The notes: a model not told the origin generated them from the letters alone. A stretch of 57,146 bases of DNA from an uncultured Blastococcus sp. (GCA_902805535.1 CADCTN010000001.1:1-57146), one strand, 5' to 3'; positions 1-8,644 are shown, counted from the stretch's first letter. Numbers and translations: made by a program.

Positions 1-569
1 GGCCCCACCGCGTCGAAACCGAGGTCGTCGTAGAGCCGGGTGACCAGCTCCACGGCGTCCGCGTGGTCGCTGGAGACGACCAGCGCTCTACGGTCCGGCG
101 CGCCGGCGGGCCTGGCCAGCCGGACCACGGCCGGCAGCAGGTCCTCAGGGGTGCGGATGTGCGAGCGCTCGTGGAACTGGACGTGGGTGAACGCCTTGAC
201 GACCGACGACCGCGGCAGCTGCTCCTGGCGCAGCTCGTGGACCGTCTTCCGGCCGGAGTCGACCTCCGCGAAGTGCCCGTCGCGCCAGACCATGTAGTTG
301 TTGTTGTCGATCACGACCTTCCCGGCCAGCTCCTCGACCGGCAGGACGGCGTCGGGCGCGTACGGGAACGCCAGGATGGCGAAGTCGGCGGCCGCCGCGG
401 CCTCCGTCGCGGACGCGGCGCGCGCCCGCGGGCCCAGCTCGCGAACCAGCCCCTCCAGCGTCGCCGGCCCCCGCGAGTTGGCGATCACCACGTCGTAGCC
501 GGCCGCGACCGAGATGCGGGCGAGCGTGCTGCCCGCCTGACCGGCGCCGAGGATGCCGAACACGGCCAC
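1..569 (-). CDS. F420 oxidoreductase-like NAD(P)-binding protein (3' end cut by window)
   Basis: The first 189 codons of a GTG-started gene are present and the C-terminus lies outside the window. An AAGGAG ribosome binding site sits 5 nt before the start. The protein opens with a Rossmann dinucleotide loop (GILGAGQAGSTLA) and continues as the compact single-domain fold of the NADP oxidoreductase, coenzyme F420-dependent family, also used for generic NAD(P)-binding reductases. A NNNY stretch near residue 108 resembles the substrate/NADP contact region of the family. The likely role is hydride transfer in the cytoplasm; the actual substrate cannot be told. It is downstream of the acyl-CoA dehydrogenase gene on the same strand but separated from it by a strong terminator, so it probably has its own promoter. 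Confidence 0.75.
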   Translation of the reverse strand, partial: MAVFGILGAGQAGSTLARISVAAGYDVVIANSRGPATLEGLVRELGPRARAASATEAAAAADFAILAFPYAPDAVLPVEELAGKVVIDNNNYMVWRDGHFAEVDSGRKTVHELRQEQLPRSSVVKAFTHVQFHERSHIRTPEDLLPAVVRLARPAGAPDRRALVVSSDHADAVELVTRLYDDLGFDAVG

Positions 570-673
570 GGTTGCTCCTTCTTCCCCGACTGTCGGGAGT
601 TGCGACGCTAGGTCGCCTCGCGAGGAAGACCGGAGGCCCTGTCACACCCCCGGTTGCGCAGGCGACGGGGAGC

Positions 674-726
674 GTTGAACGCAGGAGGCCCAGGACCGAT
701 GGGGTCCTGGGCCTCCGCGGTTCAAC
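674..726 (-). terminator. Strong hairpin terminator after acyl-CoA dehydrogenase
   Basis: Nested perfect inverted repeats: outer 7-bp arms (674-680 and 720-726) enclose 14-bp arms (684-697 and 703-716) around a short loop. The stem begins just past the acyl-CoA dehydrogenase stop codon. There is no strong U-tract, as is usual in actinobacteria. Confidence 0.8.
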
Positions 727-737
727 GGTCGAACCGG

Positions 738-1937
738 TCAGCTCTTGATCTTGTACTCCTTGAGCAGTCCGCGGCTGATGATCGTCTTCTGGATCTCGCT
801 GGTGCCCTCGCCGATGAGCAGGAAGGGCGCCTCGCGCATGAGCCGCTCGATCTCGTACTCCTTGGAGTACCCGTAGCCGCCGTGGATGCGGAAGGACTGC
901 GTGGTCACCTCGGCGCAGTACTCGCTGGCCAGCGTCTTGGCCATGCCCGACTCGACGTCGCTGCGCTTGCCGGCGTCCTTGAGGCGGGCGGCGTTGACCA
1001 TCATCAGGTGGGCGGCCTCGACCTTGATGGCCATCTCGGCCAGCTGGAAGGCGATCGCCTGGTGCTGGGCGATCGGCTTGCCGAAGGTCTCCCGCTGCTG
1101 GGCGTAGGCGATGGCGAGCTCGAAGGCGCGGATCGAGATGCCGCAGGCGCGGGCCGCGACGTTGACCCGGCCGACCTCGACGCCGTCCATCATGTGCGCG
1201 AAGCCCTTGCCGGGGACGCCACCGAGGATGTCGGTCGCCTTCGCCTCGTAGCCGTCGAACACCAGCTCGGTGGTGTCGACGCCCTTGTAGCCCATCTTGT
1301 CGATCTTGCCGGGGATGGTGAGCCCGGGCTTGACCTCGCCGAAGCCGGCCGGCTTCTCGACGAGGAACGTGGTCAGGTTCTGGTGGGCCTTCTCGGCGCC
1401 CTCGTCGGTGCGCACGAGCGTCGCGACCAGGGTCGAGCTGCCGCCGTTGGTCAGCCACATCTTCTGGCCGTCGATGACGTAGCCGCCGTCGGCCTGCTCG
1501 ACGGCCTTGGTCCGGATGCCGGCGACGTCGGACCCCAGGCCCGGCTCCGACATCGAGAAGGCGCCGCGCACCTCGCCGGTGGCCATGCGCGGGAGGTAGT
1601 GCTCCTTCTGCTCCGGCGTGCCGTGCTGCTTGATCATGTACGCGACGATGAAGTGGGTGTTGATGACGCCGGAGACGCTCATCCAGCCGCGGGCGATCTC
1701 CTCGACCACCAGCGCGTAGGTCAGCAGCGACTCGCCGAGCCCGCCGTACTCCTCGGGGATCATCAGCCCGAAGATGCCCAGCTCCTTGAGCCCGTCGACG
1801 ATCTCCTGCGGGTAGATGTCGCCGTGCTCGAGCTCCTGCGCGTTCGGGATGATCTCCCGGTCGACGAAGGTCCTGACCGTCGACAGGATCTCGCGCTGGA
1901 TGTCGGTCAGATCAGCGGTCTGCGCCAAGCGGGTCAA
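738..1937 (-). CDS. Acyl-CoA dehydrogenase
   Basis: This 399-aa protein is full length for an acyl-CoA dehydrogenase: FAD-dependent alpha,beta-desaturation of acyl-CoA thioesters in fatty or branched-chain acid catabolism. The helical N-domain spans about residues 10-120. The central beta-domain contains the FAD/substrate segments SMSEPGLGSD and MWLTNGG. The C-terminal helical domain carries RETFGKPI and the catalytic glutamate in IGEGTSEIQ, positioned as in short/medium-chain enzymes. I chose the TTG start at 1937 because AAGGAG lies 7 nt upstream; an ATG 28 codons further upstream lacks this support and adds non-conserved sequence. Chain-length specificity cannot be assigned. It is divergent from the membrane protein gene at 2079. 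Confidence 0.93.
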   Translation of the reverse strand: MTRLAQTADLTDIQREILSTVRTFVDREIIPNAQELEHGDIYPQEIVDGLKELGIFGLMIPEEYGGLGESLLTYALVVEEIARGWMSVSGVINTHFIVAYMIKQHGTPEQKEHYLPRMATGEVRGAFSMSEPGLGSDVAGIRTKAVEQADGGYVIDGQKMWLTNGGSSTLVATLVRTDEGAEKAHQNLTTFLVEKPAGFGEVKPGLTIPGKIDKMGYKGVDTTELVFDGYEAKATDILGGVPGKGFAHMMDGVEVGRVNVAARACGISIRAFELAIAYAQQRETFGKPIAQHQAIAFQLAEMAIKVEAAHLMMVNAARLKDAGKRSDVESGMAKTLASEYCAEVTTQSFRIHGGYGYSKEYEIERLMREAPFLLIGEGTSEIQKTIISRGLLKEYKIKS

Positions 1938-2078
1938 GACTGCGCTCCTTCGGGACTGCGGTGTCCGAGTTCCGGTGAGTATGAGCCACATCCGGCGTGC
2001 CTCCGGCGTGTGTCTGGTCACCCATCGCCCGTACGCGTGGTGGAGTACGCCGACAAGGACCGCCCGCCAGGAGGACGA

Positions 2079-2519
2079 ATGAGCACCGCCGACGAGAACA
2101 TCTACCGGGGCGACCCACCGCCCCCGCCGCCGGCCACCGGCCCTCCCGGCTACGGGCAGCCGGCACCGGCGCCCTACGGCCAGCAGGGCTATCCGCCGCC
2201 CGGGTACGCCCAGCCCGGCTATCCGCCACCCGCATATCCGCCACCCGGTTACGGCCCGCCCGGCTATCCCCCCGTCTACGTGCGACCCACGAACACCATG
2301 GCGATCCTGGCCCTCGTCATGGCCTTCGTCTTCGCTCCCGCCGGGCTGATCCTGGGCATCGTCGCGCGCAAGCAGATCCGCCGGACGGGCGAGGACGGCG
2401 ACGGCCTCGCGCTCGCCGGGATCGTCGTCGGCGGCATCATGACGGCGATCGTCGTCTTCTTCATCGTGCTCTGGATCATCGCCTTCGCGGCCGTCACCAA
2501 CGGCTCGTTCGGCCCGTGA
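2079..2519 (+). CDS. Pro/Gly/Tyr-rich DUF4190-like membrane protein
   Basis: A 146-aa protein with an N-terminal half (residues about 10-70) made of PPGY/PAYP-type repeats typical of disordered actinobacterial tails. Two transmembrane segments follow (about 78-98 and 115-138), separated by a basic loop KQIRRTGEDGDG. This arrangement is that of DUF4190-type membrane proteins of unknown function. AGGAGG lies just ahead of the ATG. The gene converges on the CoA-ester lyase and the two share a bidirectional terminator. No specific function can be inferred. Confidence 0.8.
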   Translation: MSTADENIYRGDPPPPPPATGPPGYGQPAPAPYGQQGYPPPGYAQPGYPPPAYPPPGYGPPGYPPVYVRPTNTMAILALVMAFVFAPAGLILGIVARKQIRRTGEDGDGLALAGIVVGGIMTAIVVFFIVLWIIAFAAVTNGSFGP

Positions 2520-2522
2520 AGC

Positions 2523-2559
2523 ACGACGGCCGCCCGGGGTGATCCCGGGCGGCCGTCGT
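2523..2559. terminator. Bidirectional terminator
   Basis: A perfect 16-bp stem (2523-2538 with 2544-2559) around the 5-nt loop GTGAT lies between convergent stop codons and can end both transcripts. Confidence 0.88.
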
Positions 2560-2575
2560 CGTCAGCGGGTGGCGC

Positions 2576-3529
2576 TCAGCTCTCCGGCGGGGTGAAGGAC
2601 GACGTCCGCTCCATGCCGGCGGCGCGGCCCTTGCCGGCGATGACCAGGGCCATCTTGCGGCTGGCCTCGTCGATCATCTCGTCGCCGAGCATCGCCGAGC
2701 CCTTCTTGCCGCCGGCCTCCGACGTCGCCCAGTCGTAGGCGTCGAGGATCAGCTCGGCGTGGTCGTAGTCCTCCGGCGACGGCGCGTAGATCTCGTTGGC
2801 GGCGTCGATCTGGCCCGGGTGCAGCACCCACTTGCCGTCGAAGCCCAGCATCGCCGAGCGCTTGGCGACCTCCTCGAACGCCGGCACGTCGCGCACCTGC
2901 AGGAACGGGCCGTCGATCGCCTGCACGCCCCGGGCGCGGGCGGCCATGAGGATCTGCATGAGGATGTAGTGGAAGGGGTCGCCCGGGTAGTCCGGGTGCA
3001 GGGCGCCGACCACCAGCGACTTCATGTTGATGCTGGCCATGAAGTCGGCCGGCCCGAAGATGATCGTCTCGATGCGCTCGCTGGCGAAGGCGATGTCGTT
3101 GACGTTGATCAGCCCCTGCGCCGTCTCGATCTGCGCCTCGATGCCGATCCGGCCGACCTCCAGGCCGTTGGCCTTCTCGATCTGGGTCAGCAGCATGTCC
3201 AGCGCCTTGACCTGGGCGGCGTCCTGGACCTTCGGCAGCATGATGCAGTCGAGGTTCGCGCCGGCGCCCCCGACGACCTCCAGCACGTCCTGGAACGTCC
3301 ACTCCGTCGTCCAGTCGTTCACCCGGACCGTGCGGATCTTCTCGCCCCAGCCACCCTCGTTGAGTGCGGCGACGATGTTCTTGCGGGCACCGGGCTTGGC
3401 CAGCGGCGCGCACGCGTCCTCGAGGTCGAGGAACACCTGGTCGGCCGGGAGGCCCTTGGCCTTGTCCAGGAACCGGGGGTTGCTGCCGGGAACGGCGAGG
3501 TTGGAACGACGGGATCGGAGCTCGGCCAC
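2576..3529 (-). CDS. HpcH/HpaI aldolase, CitE-like CoA-ester lyase
   Basis: A 317-aa TIM-barrel protein of the HpcH/HpaI aldolase - citrate lyase beta family. Diagnostic segments are the N-terminal RSNLAVPGSNPRFLDKA, the metal/CoA region FLDLEDACAP, the central IEAQIETAQGL with its Mg-binding glutamate, and FGPADF. Characterised relatives cleave or hydrolyse malyl-CoA, methylmalyl-CoA or citramalyl-CoA. Absence of citrate lyase alpha and gamma genes nearby argues against a true citrate lyase subunit. The start is GTG preceded by a GAGAGG-like ribosome site. It lies 89 bp downstream of the EamA transporter gene on the same strand. Exact substrate unknown. Confidence 0.88.
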   Translation of the reverse strand: MAELRSRRSNLAVPGSNPRFLDKAKGLPADQVFLDLEDACAPLAKPGARKNIVAALNEGGWGEKIRTVRVNDWTTEWTFQDVLEVVGGAGANLDCIMLPKVQDAAQVKALDMLLTQIEKANGLEVGRIGIEAQIETAQGLINVNDIAFASERIETIIFGPADFMASINMKSLVVGALHPDYPGDPFHYILMQILMAARARGVQAIDGPFLQVRDVPAFEEVAKRSAMLGFDGKWVLHPGQIDAANEIYAPSPEDYDHAELILDAYDWATSEAGGKKGSAMLGDEMIDEASRKMALVIAGKGRAAGMERTSSFTPPES

Positions 3530-3618
3530 GGTGCCTCTCTTCGTGCAGACGACGGCGTCTTCAGCTCCCGGAGGGTAGCGACGGGGCTGTCCGGCGGCGC
3601 CGCAACGTGATCAACCCC

Positions 3619-4479
3619 TCAGGTGGCCGGCTCGACCAGCGTCGTCGGCCGGCTGGCCCGCACCACGAGGGCGACGCCGACCACGACGGCGACCATGCCG
3701 GGCAGCGCCAGCAGCGGCGGCAGCTGGCCCAGCAGGACCAGCGCCACGATCAACGCCCCCGGCACCTCCAGCAGCACCGCGAGGCTCACCACCGTCGGGC
3801 CGACCGTCGACAGCACGAGGTTGAGCAGGGTGTGGCCGAGCAGCTGGGCGACGAAGGTGATCGCGGCGATCAGCCACCAGTCGCGGGCGCTGAAGCCCCA
3901 GAGCGGGACGTCGACCAGCAGCGCCGCCGCGGCGAGCACCAGCGCGCACACCGAGTAGCAGACGACGGTGTACGCCGAGGTGGCCAGCCGCTCGCGCGCC
4001 CGCGCCCCGGCCAGCACGTACCCACCGGCGGCGACGGCCCCGAGCAGGGCCAGCCCGTCACCGGCGACGGCGCGCCAGCTGACCGTGACGTCGACACCGG
4101 CGATCAGGGCGGCACCGACGACGGCGAGGACCAGGCCCCACCAGACCTGGGCCGGCAGGTGGACGCCGGCGACGCGGGCGGCCAGCGCCGTCCAGATCGG
4201 CGTGGTGGTCACCAGCGCGATGGAGGCCGCGACCGTCGTCATGTGCAGGCTCGGGAGCCAGGCCGCGAAGTGCGCCGCGAGGAACAGCCCGGCCACCGCG
4301 GAGCTGCGCAGGTCGCGCAGTCGCAGACCGTGCAGCGTGGACCGCTCGCGGGTGAGCAGGACCGGCAGCATGGCGGCGGCCCCGGCGGCGTTGCGCCAGA
4401 ACGCGATGGCCAGCACCGGGGCGACGACGAGCGCGGTGAGCGGTCCCGACAGCGAGACGCCGACGACCGCGACGGCCAT
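3619..4479 (-). CDS. EamA/DMT family transporter
   Basis: A 286-aa hydrophobic protein with about ten transmembrane segments in two repeats, the drug/metabolite transporter fold. The first helix MAVAVVGVSLSGPLTAL and the AFWRN motif after it are typical of an actinobacterial EamA subgroup. The ATG at 4479 was chosen because GGGAGG lies 8 nt upstream; the open frame continues far upstream but there it is antisense-like shadow over the PhzF gene. It begins 62 bp after the PhzF stop codon, so the two are probably co-transcribed. Substrate unknown; the family exports metabolites or amino acids. Confidence 0.87.
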   Translation of the reverse strand: MAVAVVGVSLSGPLTALVVAPVLAIAFWRNAAGAAAMLPVLLTRERSTLHGLRLRDLRSSAVAGLFLAAHFAAWLPSLHMTTVAASIALVTTTPIWTALAARVAGVHLPAQVWWGLVLAVVGAALIAGVDVTVSWRAVAGDGLALLGAVAAGGYVLAGARARERLATSAYTVVCYSVCALVLAAAALLVDVPLWGFSARDWWLIAAITFVAQLLGHTLLNLVLSTVGPTVVSLAVLLEVPGALIVALVLLGQLPPLLALPGMVAVVVGVALVVRASRPTTLVEPAT

Positions 4480-4541
4480 CAGGGCGACCTCCCGGCCGCC
4501 CGGGCGGTGCAGCGCCCAGGCCGCGGGAGCGGCCTGCGCGC

Positions 4542-5414
4542 TCAGCGGGGCACCCGGATCCGGCCACGGGCGACCGGGACGACGGCGCCGCGCACGGTGG
4601 CGGCGACGGCAGTGCCGGCCGAGGCGGTCACGGTGCACTCGAGGACCGACGGGCGGCCGAGCTGCTCGCCCTGGCGCACCACGTAGGACGACGTCCCCTC
4701 CGCCGGCAGGAGCCCGTGCCGCACGAGCCACACGCCGGCGCCGAGCGCGGCCGACCCGGTGGCCGGGTCCTCGCCCCAGCGCAGGTCACCCGCGAAGACC
4801 CGGGCGTAGGCGGTCCTGCTCGAGGCGTCCCAGGACAGCACCGACACGCCCTCCCCCACGCCGAGCGCGTCCAGCGCCCGCTGGTCGGGGACGGCGCGGT
4901 CGACCGCCTCCGGCCGCACGCCGAGGTAGGCGAACGGCAGCCCGCAGCCGGCGACGTCGGCCGGCACGCCCGTGACGTCGGCCTCGCTCAGCCCCAGGGC
5001 GGCGGCGAGCCCGGCCGGCGCGGGGCCGTCCTCCAGCGTGGGCCGCCCGCCGGAGAGCCGGGCGCCGTCGTCGTCGACCACCAGGTCGAGGACGCCGGCG
5101 CCGCACTCCTGCCGCACGGTGCCCGCGGGGAGCCGGCCGGTCCGGACCAGCGTGTGCGCGGCGCCGACGCTGGGATGCCCGGCGAACGGCAGCTCGGCGA
5201 ACGGGGTGAGGATGCGCACCCGGTAGTCCGCGCCGGGAGCGGTGGGCGCGCAGATGAACGACGTCTCGGAGAGGTGGAACTCGAAGGCGAGAGCCTGGCA
5301 CTGGGCGGTGCTGAGGTCGTCGGCGTCGAACACCACGGCCAGCGGATTGCCCGCGTAGGCCCGGGGCGCGAACACGTCGACGATCTCGTAGTCCAGCTCA
5401 TCCCGGGAGGACAC
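4542..5414 (-). CDS. PhzF family phenazine biosynthesis-like isomerase
   Basis: A 290-aa protein of the PhzF/diaminopimelate-epimerase-like fold. The N-terminal half shows VDVFAPRAYAGNPLAVVFDA and the conserved HLSETSF region, which carries the catalytic Glu in PhzF-like enzymes. The C-terminal half has GEDPATGSAALGAGVWL. Most such genes outside phenazine clusters are isomerases of unknown substrate, and no phenazine genes are nearby. The GTG start is predicted to be leaderless: TACCGT lies 7 nt upstream. That -10 box overlaps the -10 box of the divergent CBS gene. Confidence 0.88.
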   Translation of the reverse strand: MSSRDELDYEIVDVFAPRAYAGNPLAVVFDADDLSTAQCQALAFEFHLSETSFICAPTAPGADYRVRILTPFAELPFAGHPSVGAAHTLVRTGRLPAGTVRQECGAGVLDLVVDDDGARLSGGRPTLEDGPAPAGLAAALGLSEADVTGVPADVAGCGLPFAYLGVRPEAVDRAVPDQRALDALGVGEGVSVLSWDASSRTAYARVFAGDLRWGEDPATGSAALGAGVWLVRHGLLPAEGTSSYVVRQGEQLGRPSVLECTVTASAGTAVAATVRGAVVPVARGRIRVPR

Positions 5415-5421
5415 GGCGCCG

Positions 5422-5431
5422 ACGGTAACCT
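5422..5431. promoter_or_regulatory. Overlapping divergent leaderless -10 elements
   Basis: The minus-strand -10 TACCGT (5427-5422) is 7 nt from the PhzF GTG. The plus-strand -10 TAACCT (5426-5431) is 8 nt from the CBS-protein GTG. They share the TA at 5426-5427, so one 25-bp gap would hold both promoters. Confidence 0.6.
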
Positions 5432-5439
5432 CAGCTCCC

Positions 5440-6678
5440 GTGACGACGGCGAGCAGGGCGTATGTCTCCCGGCTGGCCGGGCTGACGGTCTTCGACCCCA
5501 ACGGCGACCGCGTCGGCAAGGTGCGCGACGTCGTCGTCGCCCTGCGGGTCGGCACCGCCACCCCGCTGGTGCTCGGGGTGGTCGTGGAGGTGGTCGCGCG
5601 CCGGCGGATCTTCGTGCCGATGGGCCGGGTCACCGCCGTCGACCCCGGCGCGGTGATGCTCGCCTCGGGCACCCTGAACCTCAAGCGCTTCGAGCAGCGG
5701 GCCGGCGAGACGCTGGTCCTGGGCGAGCTGATGGACCGCACCGTGCGGATCGCCGAGTCCGGGAAGCCCGCGCACGTCGTCGACGCCGGGGTCGAGCAGA
5801 CCCGGACCGGCGACTGGGTCCTCTCCCGTCTCGCCGTCCAGGAGCCGGGCCGCCTGGGCCGGCGCGGTCAGCTGCACCAGCTCGCGTGGGACGAGGTCGA
5901 CGGGCTCGCCCTCCCGCAGACCGGGCAGGGTGCCGAGACCCTCCTCGCGACCTACCGCGACCTGAACGCCGCCGACGTCGCGCACGCCCTGCAGGACCTG
6001 CCGATCAAGCGGCGGCACGAGGTCGCCGAGGCACTCGACGACGAGCGGCTCGCCGACGTGCTGGGCGAGCTCCCCGAGGCCGACCAGGTCACCATCCTCG
6101 GCACCCTGGACGAGCGCCGGGCCGCCGACGTGCTCGAGGCCATGGACCCCGACGACGCCGCCGACCTGCTGGCCGAGCTCTCCAACGTCGACCGCAACCG
6201 GCTGCTGGAGCTCATGGAGCCCGACGAGGCCGAACCGGTCCGCCAGCTGCTCAAGTACTCGGAGGACACCGCCGGCGGGATCATGACCAGCGAGCCGGTG
6301 ATCCTCGCCCCCGACGCGACGATCGCCGAGGCCCTCGCCCGGGTGCGCGAGCCGGAGCTGACGCCGTCGCTGGCCAGCCAGGTCTACGTCTGCCGGCCAC
6401 CGTCGGCCACGCCCACCGGCCGCTACCTGGGGCTGGCCCACTTCCAGCGGCTGCTGCGGGAACCGCCGTCGTCGCTGGTCAGCGGGGTGCTCGACGACCT
6501 GGAGCCGCTGCGTCCCGAGGCGCCGCTCGCCGAGGTGACGCGGTACTTCGCGACCTACAACCTGGTCGCGGCACCCGTGGTCGACCCCCAGGGCCACCTC
6601 GTGGGCGCGGTGACCGTCGACGACGTCCTGGACCACCTGCTGCCCGAGGACTGGCGCGAGCGGGCCCGTCGTGGCTGA
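5440..6678 (+). CDS. MgtE N-terminal / CBS domain protein with PRC-barrel-like N-terminus
   Basis: A 412-aa soluble protein. Residues about 5-90 resemble a PRC-barrel-like beta domain (VGKVRDVVV). Residues about 165-270 form the MgtE intracellular N-domain superhelix with repeated phrases such as LADVLGELPEADQ and DPDDAADLLAELS. Two CBS segments follow (about 280-405; MTSEPVILAPDATIAEAL and VTVDDVLDHLLPEDW). The transmembrane channel of true MgtE is missing, so this is a regulatory or scaffold protein rather than a complete Mg2+ channel. Its stop overlaps the start of the DUF1003 gene by 8 nt; the same pair occurs as Rv1232c-Rv1231c in M. tuberculosis (recalled). Start is GTG, apparently leaderless. 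Confidence 0.85.
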   Translation: MTTASRAYVSRLAGLTVFDPNGDRVGKVRDVVVALRVGTATPLVLGVVVEVVARRRIFVPMGRVTAVDPGAVMLASGTLNLKRFEQRAGETLVLGELMDRTVRIAESGKPAHVVDAGVEQTRTGDWVLSRLAVQEPGRLGRRGQLHQLAWDEVDGLALPQTGQGAETLLATYRDLNAADVAHALQDLPIKRRHEVAEALDDERLADVLGELPEADQVTILGTLDERRAADVLEAMDPDDAADLLAELSNVDRNRLLELMEPDEAEPVRQLLKYSEDTAGGIMTSEPVILAPDATIAEALARVREPELTPSLASQVYVCRPPSATPTGRYLGLAHFQRLLREPPSSLVSGVLDDLEPLRPEAPLAEVTRYFATYNLVAAPVVDPQGHLVGAVTVDDVLDHLLPEDWRERARRG

Positions 6679-7189
6679 CACGCCGCGTCTCGACGTCCCG
6701 CGCGGGCAGGCCCGTCGCCTGGGCAGCTTCCTGCGGCTGAACCCCGATGCGGTGGGCAACTTCGCGGAGTCGATCGCCCGGTTCCTCGGCACGGGCCGTT
6801 TCCTGGCCGTGCAGACGATGATCGTGATCGTCTGGATCGTGCTCAACGTCGTCGCGGTGAACCTGCGCTGGGACCCCTATCCGTTCATCCTGCTCAACCT
6901 GGCCTTCTCCACCCAGGCGGCCTATGCCGCGCCGCTGATCCTGCTGGCCCAGAACCGGCAGGCCGACCGCGACCGGGTCCAGGCCGAGGAGGACCGTGGC
7001 CGGGCCGCCTCCCTGCGCGCCGACACCGAGTACCTGGCCCGCGAGCTCGCCTCGCTGCGCGTCGCCGTCGGTGAGCTGGCCACCCGCGACTTCATCCGCA
7101 GCGAGCTGAACCGGCTCACCGGCGACGGCGGGGACGACGGCGAGAAGCGCGAGAAGAAGGCCAAGAAGCGGCGCGACCCGGTCGCGTGA
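6671..7189 (+). CDS. DUF1003 membrane protein
   Basis: A 172-aa protein of the DUF1003 family. An N-terminal cytoplasmic stretch (AESIARFLGTGRFL) leads into two transmembrane helices around residues 45-65 and 75-95 (VIVWIVLNVVAV; PFILLNLAFSTQAAYAAPLILLAQNRQADRDR). A charged coiled segment and a Lys/Arg-rich tail follow. The family signature around the second helix and QNRQ.DRDR is clear. Translational coupling to the preceding CBS/MgtE-N gene suggests the two act together, possibly in divalent cation homeostasis; that role is inference only. Confidence 0.9.
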   Translation: MADTPRLDVPRGQARRLGSFLRLNPDAVGNFAESIARFLGTGRFLAVQTMIVIVWIVLNVVAVNLRWDPYPFILLNLAFSTQAAYAAPLILLAQNRQADRDRVQAEEDRGRAASLRADTEYLARELASLRVAVGELATRDFIRSELNRLTGDGGDDGEKREKKAKKRRDPVA

Positions 7190-7223
7190 CCGGGAGCGCT
7201 CATCACCGGACCGCGGGGACGGC

Positions 7224-7229
7224 CATCAT
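7224..7229 (+). promoter_or_regulatory. Candidate leaderless -10 (CATCAT)
   Basis: CATCAT lies 6 nt before the GTG of the flavin-binding protein gene, the spacing seen at other leaderless genes here. It matches only NANNNT, so support is modest. Confidence 0.35.
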
Positions 7230-7235
7230 CCTCCG

Positions 7236-7901
7236 GTGACCGCCTATCCCCGGACCTCCCGCACCACCCCCAGCCGCCTGCCCGACCGGGTGGGCTACGA
7301 CCGCGCCGCGGCGCACGCCGTGCTGGACGAGGCGCTGGTCTGCCACGTCGGCTTCGTCGTCGACGGGCGCCCCGTGGTGCTGCCCCAGCTCCACGCCCGG
7401 GTGGGCGAGGTCCTCTACCTCCACGGCTCGACCGGGGCGCGCGGCATGCGGGCGGCCACCGGCGAGGGACTGGACGTGTGCGTGACGGTGACCCTGGTGG
7501 ACGGCCTGGTGCTGGCCCGCTCGGCCGTCAACCACTCGATGAACTACCGGTCGGTGGTCGCGCACGGCACGGCGACGGTCGTGGTCGACGCCGCCGAGAA
7601 GGCACAGGCCCTCGACGCGCTCGTCGAGGCCATCGTGGCCGGGCGGGTGGCCGGGTCCCGTCCGCCCACCCGCAAGGAGCTCGCCGCGACCACGGTCCTG
7701 CGCCTGCCGCTGGAGGAGGTCTCGGTGAAGGTCCGCTCCGGACCGCCGAACGACGACGCCGAGGACCTCGACCTCCCCCACTGGGCCGGCGTGCTGCCCC
7801 TGACCACGGTCCCGGGCGAGCCGGTCCCGGACCCGGACCTGGCCGCGGGGACACCCGTCCCCCAGCACGTCCGGTCGTGGTCGCGCCCCGCGGGCGGCTG
7901 A
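7236..7901 (+). CDS. Pyridoxamine 5'-phosphate oxidase-like flavin-binding protein
   Basis: A 221-aa split-barrel flavoprotein of the pyridoxamine 5'-phosphate oxidase-related group. Features include VGYDRAAAHAVLDEALVCHVGFVVDGRPVVLPQLHAR near the N-terminus and HGSTGARGMR, typical of FMN/heme-binding nucleotide-binding-like members. NYRSVVAHGTA follows mid-protein. These proteins bind FMN, F420 or heme and reduce small substrates, and most are uncharacterised. It follows the DUF1003 gene with a 46-bp gap and probably has its own promoter. The C-terminal 35 residues are Pro/Asp-rich and variable. Confidence 0.88.
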   Translation: MTAYPRTSRTTPSRLPDRVGYDRAAAHAVLDEALVCHVGFVVDGRPVVLPQLHARVGEVLYLHGSTGARGMRAATGEGLDVCVTVTLVDGLVLARSAVNHSMNYRSVVAHGTATVVVDAAEKAQALDALVEAIVAGRVAGSRPPTRKELAATTVLRLPLEEVSVKVRSGPPNDDAEDLDLPHWAGVLPLTTVPGEPVPDPDLAAGTPVPQHVRSWSRPAGG

Positions 7902-7915
7902 GTCCGCGCCGGTCG

Positions 7916-8644
7916 TCAGGAGCCGGCGCGACATGCGTCCCTGGTGGTCGCGCGGGCGTCCCTCCAGGCGATCCATCCGGTGAGTGCTCGGGGCGAGACG
8001 GTCGGCTCTCCGCGCCTGCGCGCGCGAAGCTGATCGATCAACCACGTGGGTGCGCGAGCGTGCTCGATGGCCTCGGTCTTGGTGAGCAGCTGTCCGGTCC
8101 GCAGCGCATGCCGGCCGCGGGCCATGGAGGTCAGCCCCAGATCGGCGATGTCCGGGTTCAGCCACATGAACGGGCGACGAGCCGCCCAGGCCCAGTAGCC
8201 GCACAGCTCGGCACGGGCCGCGGCTCGGACCTGGTCATCACGCATCGACGGCAACACGTCGGCCGGCGCCCGCCCGAAGACCGCGAACCCGTGCCGGACG
8301 AGCTCGGCGCGCGTGACCCCGGAGAGGATGCGCTCGACGAGCCGGCCGTGCGTCCAGGTCGGGTGCGGGGCCGCGGTCTCGAGCAACCGGCTCTCGTCGA
8401 CGTAGACGCAGCCCAGGTCAGCCCCCGCGGCCGATCCGCGATCGAGGTCCTCGTGCAGATCGACCAGGGACGCCCTGCGGGACCGGTCGACGGGACCGCG
8501 CACCACGGCCACCAGGTCGAGGTCGCTGACCCCGGGGATGTAGTCGCCGGTCGCCAGGGATCCCGCCACGAGAAGGTCGCTCACCCAGGACAGCTCGGTG
8601 AGCCGAGCGGCCAACGAGGTCACGGCCAGGGGGAAGGGGCCCAT
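7916..8644 (-). CDS. Nucleotidyltransferase-domain protein
   Basis: A 242-aa protein with the nucleotidyltransferase polymerase-beta motif GSLATGDYIPGVSDLDLVAVV (residues about 23-43), including the GS and DxD metal ligands. A helical C-terminal half resembles DUF4111 of aminoglycoside adenylyltransferase relatives. The target is unknown; resistance function cannot be claimed. The ATG lies 6 nt after the stop of the membrane protein gene upstream, so the two are probably one transcript. No clear Shine-Dalgarno is visible, which suggests coupling. Confidence 0.75.
   Translation of the reverse strand: MGPFPLAVTSLAARLTELSWVSDLLVAGSLATGDYIPGVSDLDLVAVVRGPVDRSRRASLVDLHEDLDRGSAAGADLGCVYVDESRLLETAAPHPTWTHGRLVERILSGVTRAELVRHGFAVFGRAPADVLPSMRDDQVRAAARAELCGYWAWAARRPFMWLNPDIADLGLTSMARGRHALRTGQLLTKTEAIEHARAPTWLIDQLRARRRGEPTVSPRALTGWIAWRDARATTRDACRAGS

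Noticed and set aside
4480-4731. Upstream extension of the EamA gene
   Set aside because: The added residues are Arg/Gly/Pro-rich shadow over the PhzF gene; the ATG at 4479 has a well-placed GGGAGG.
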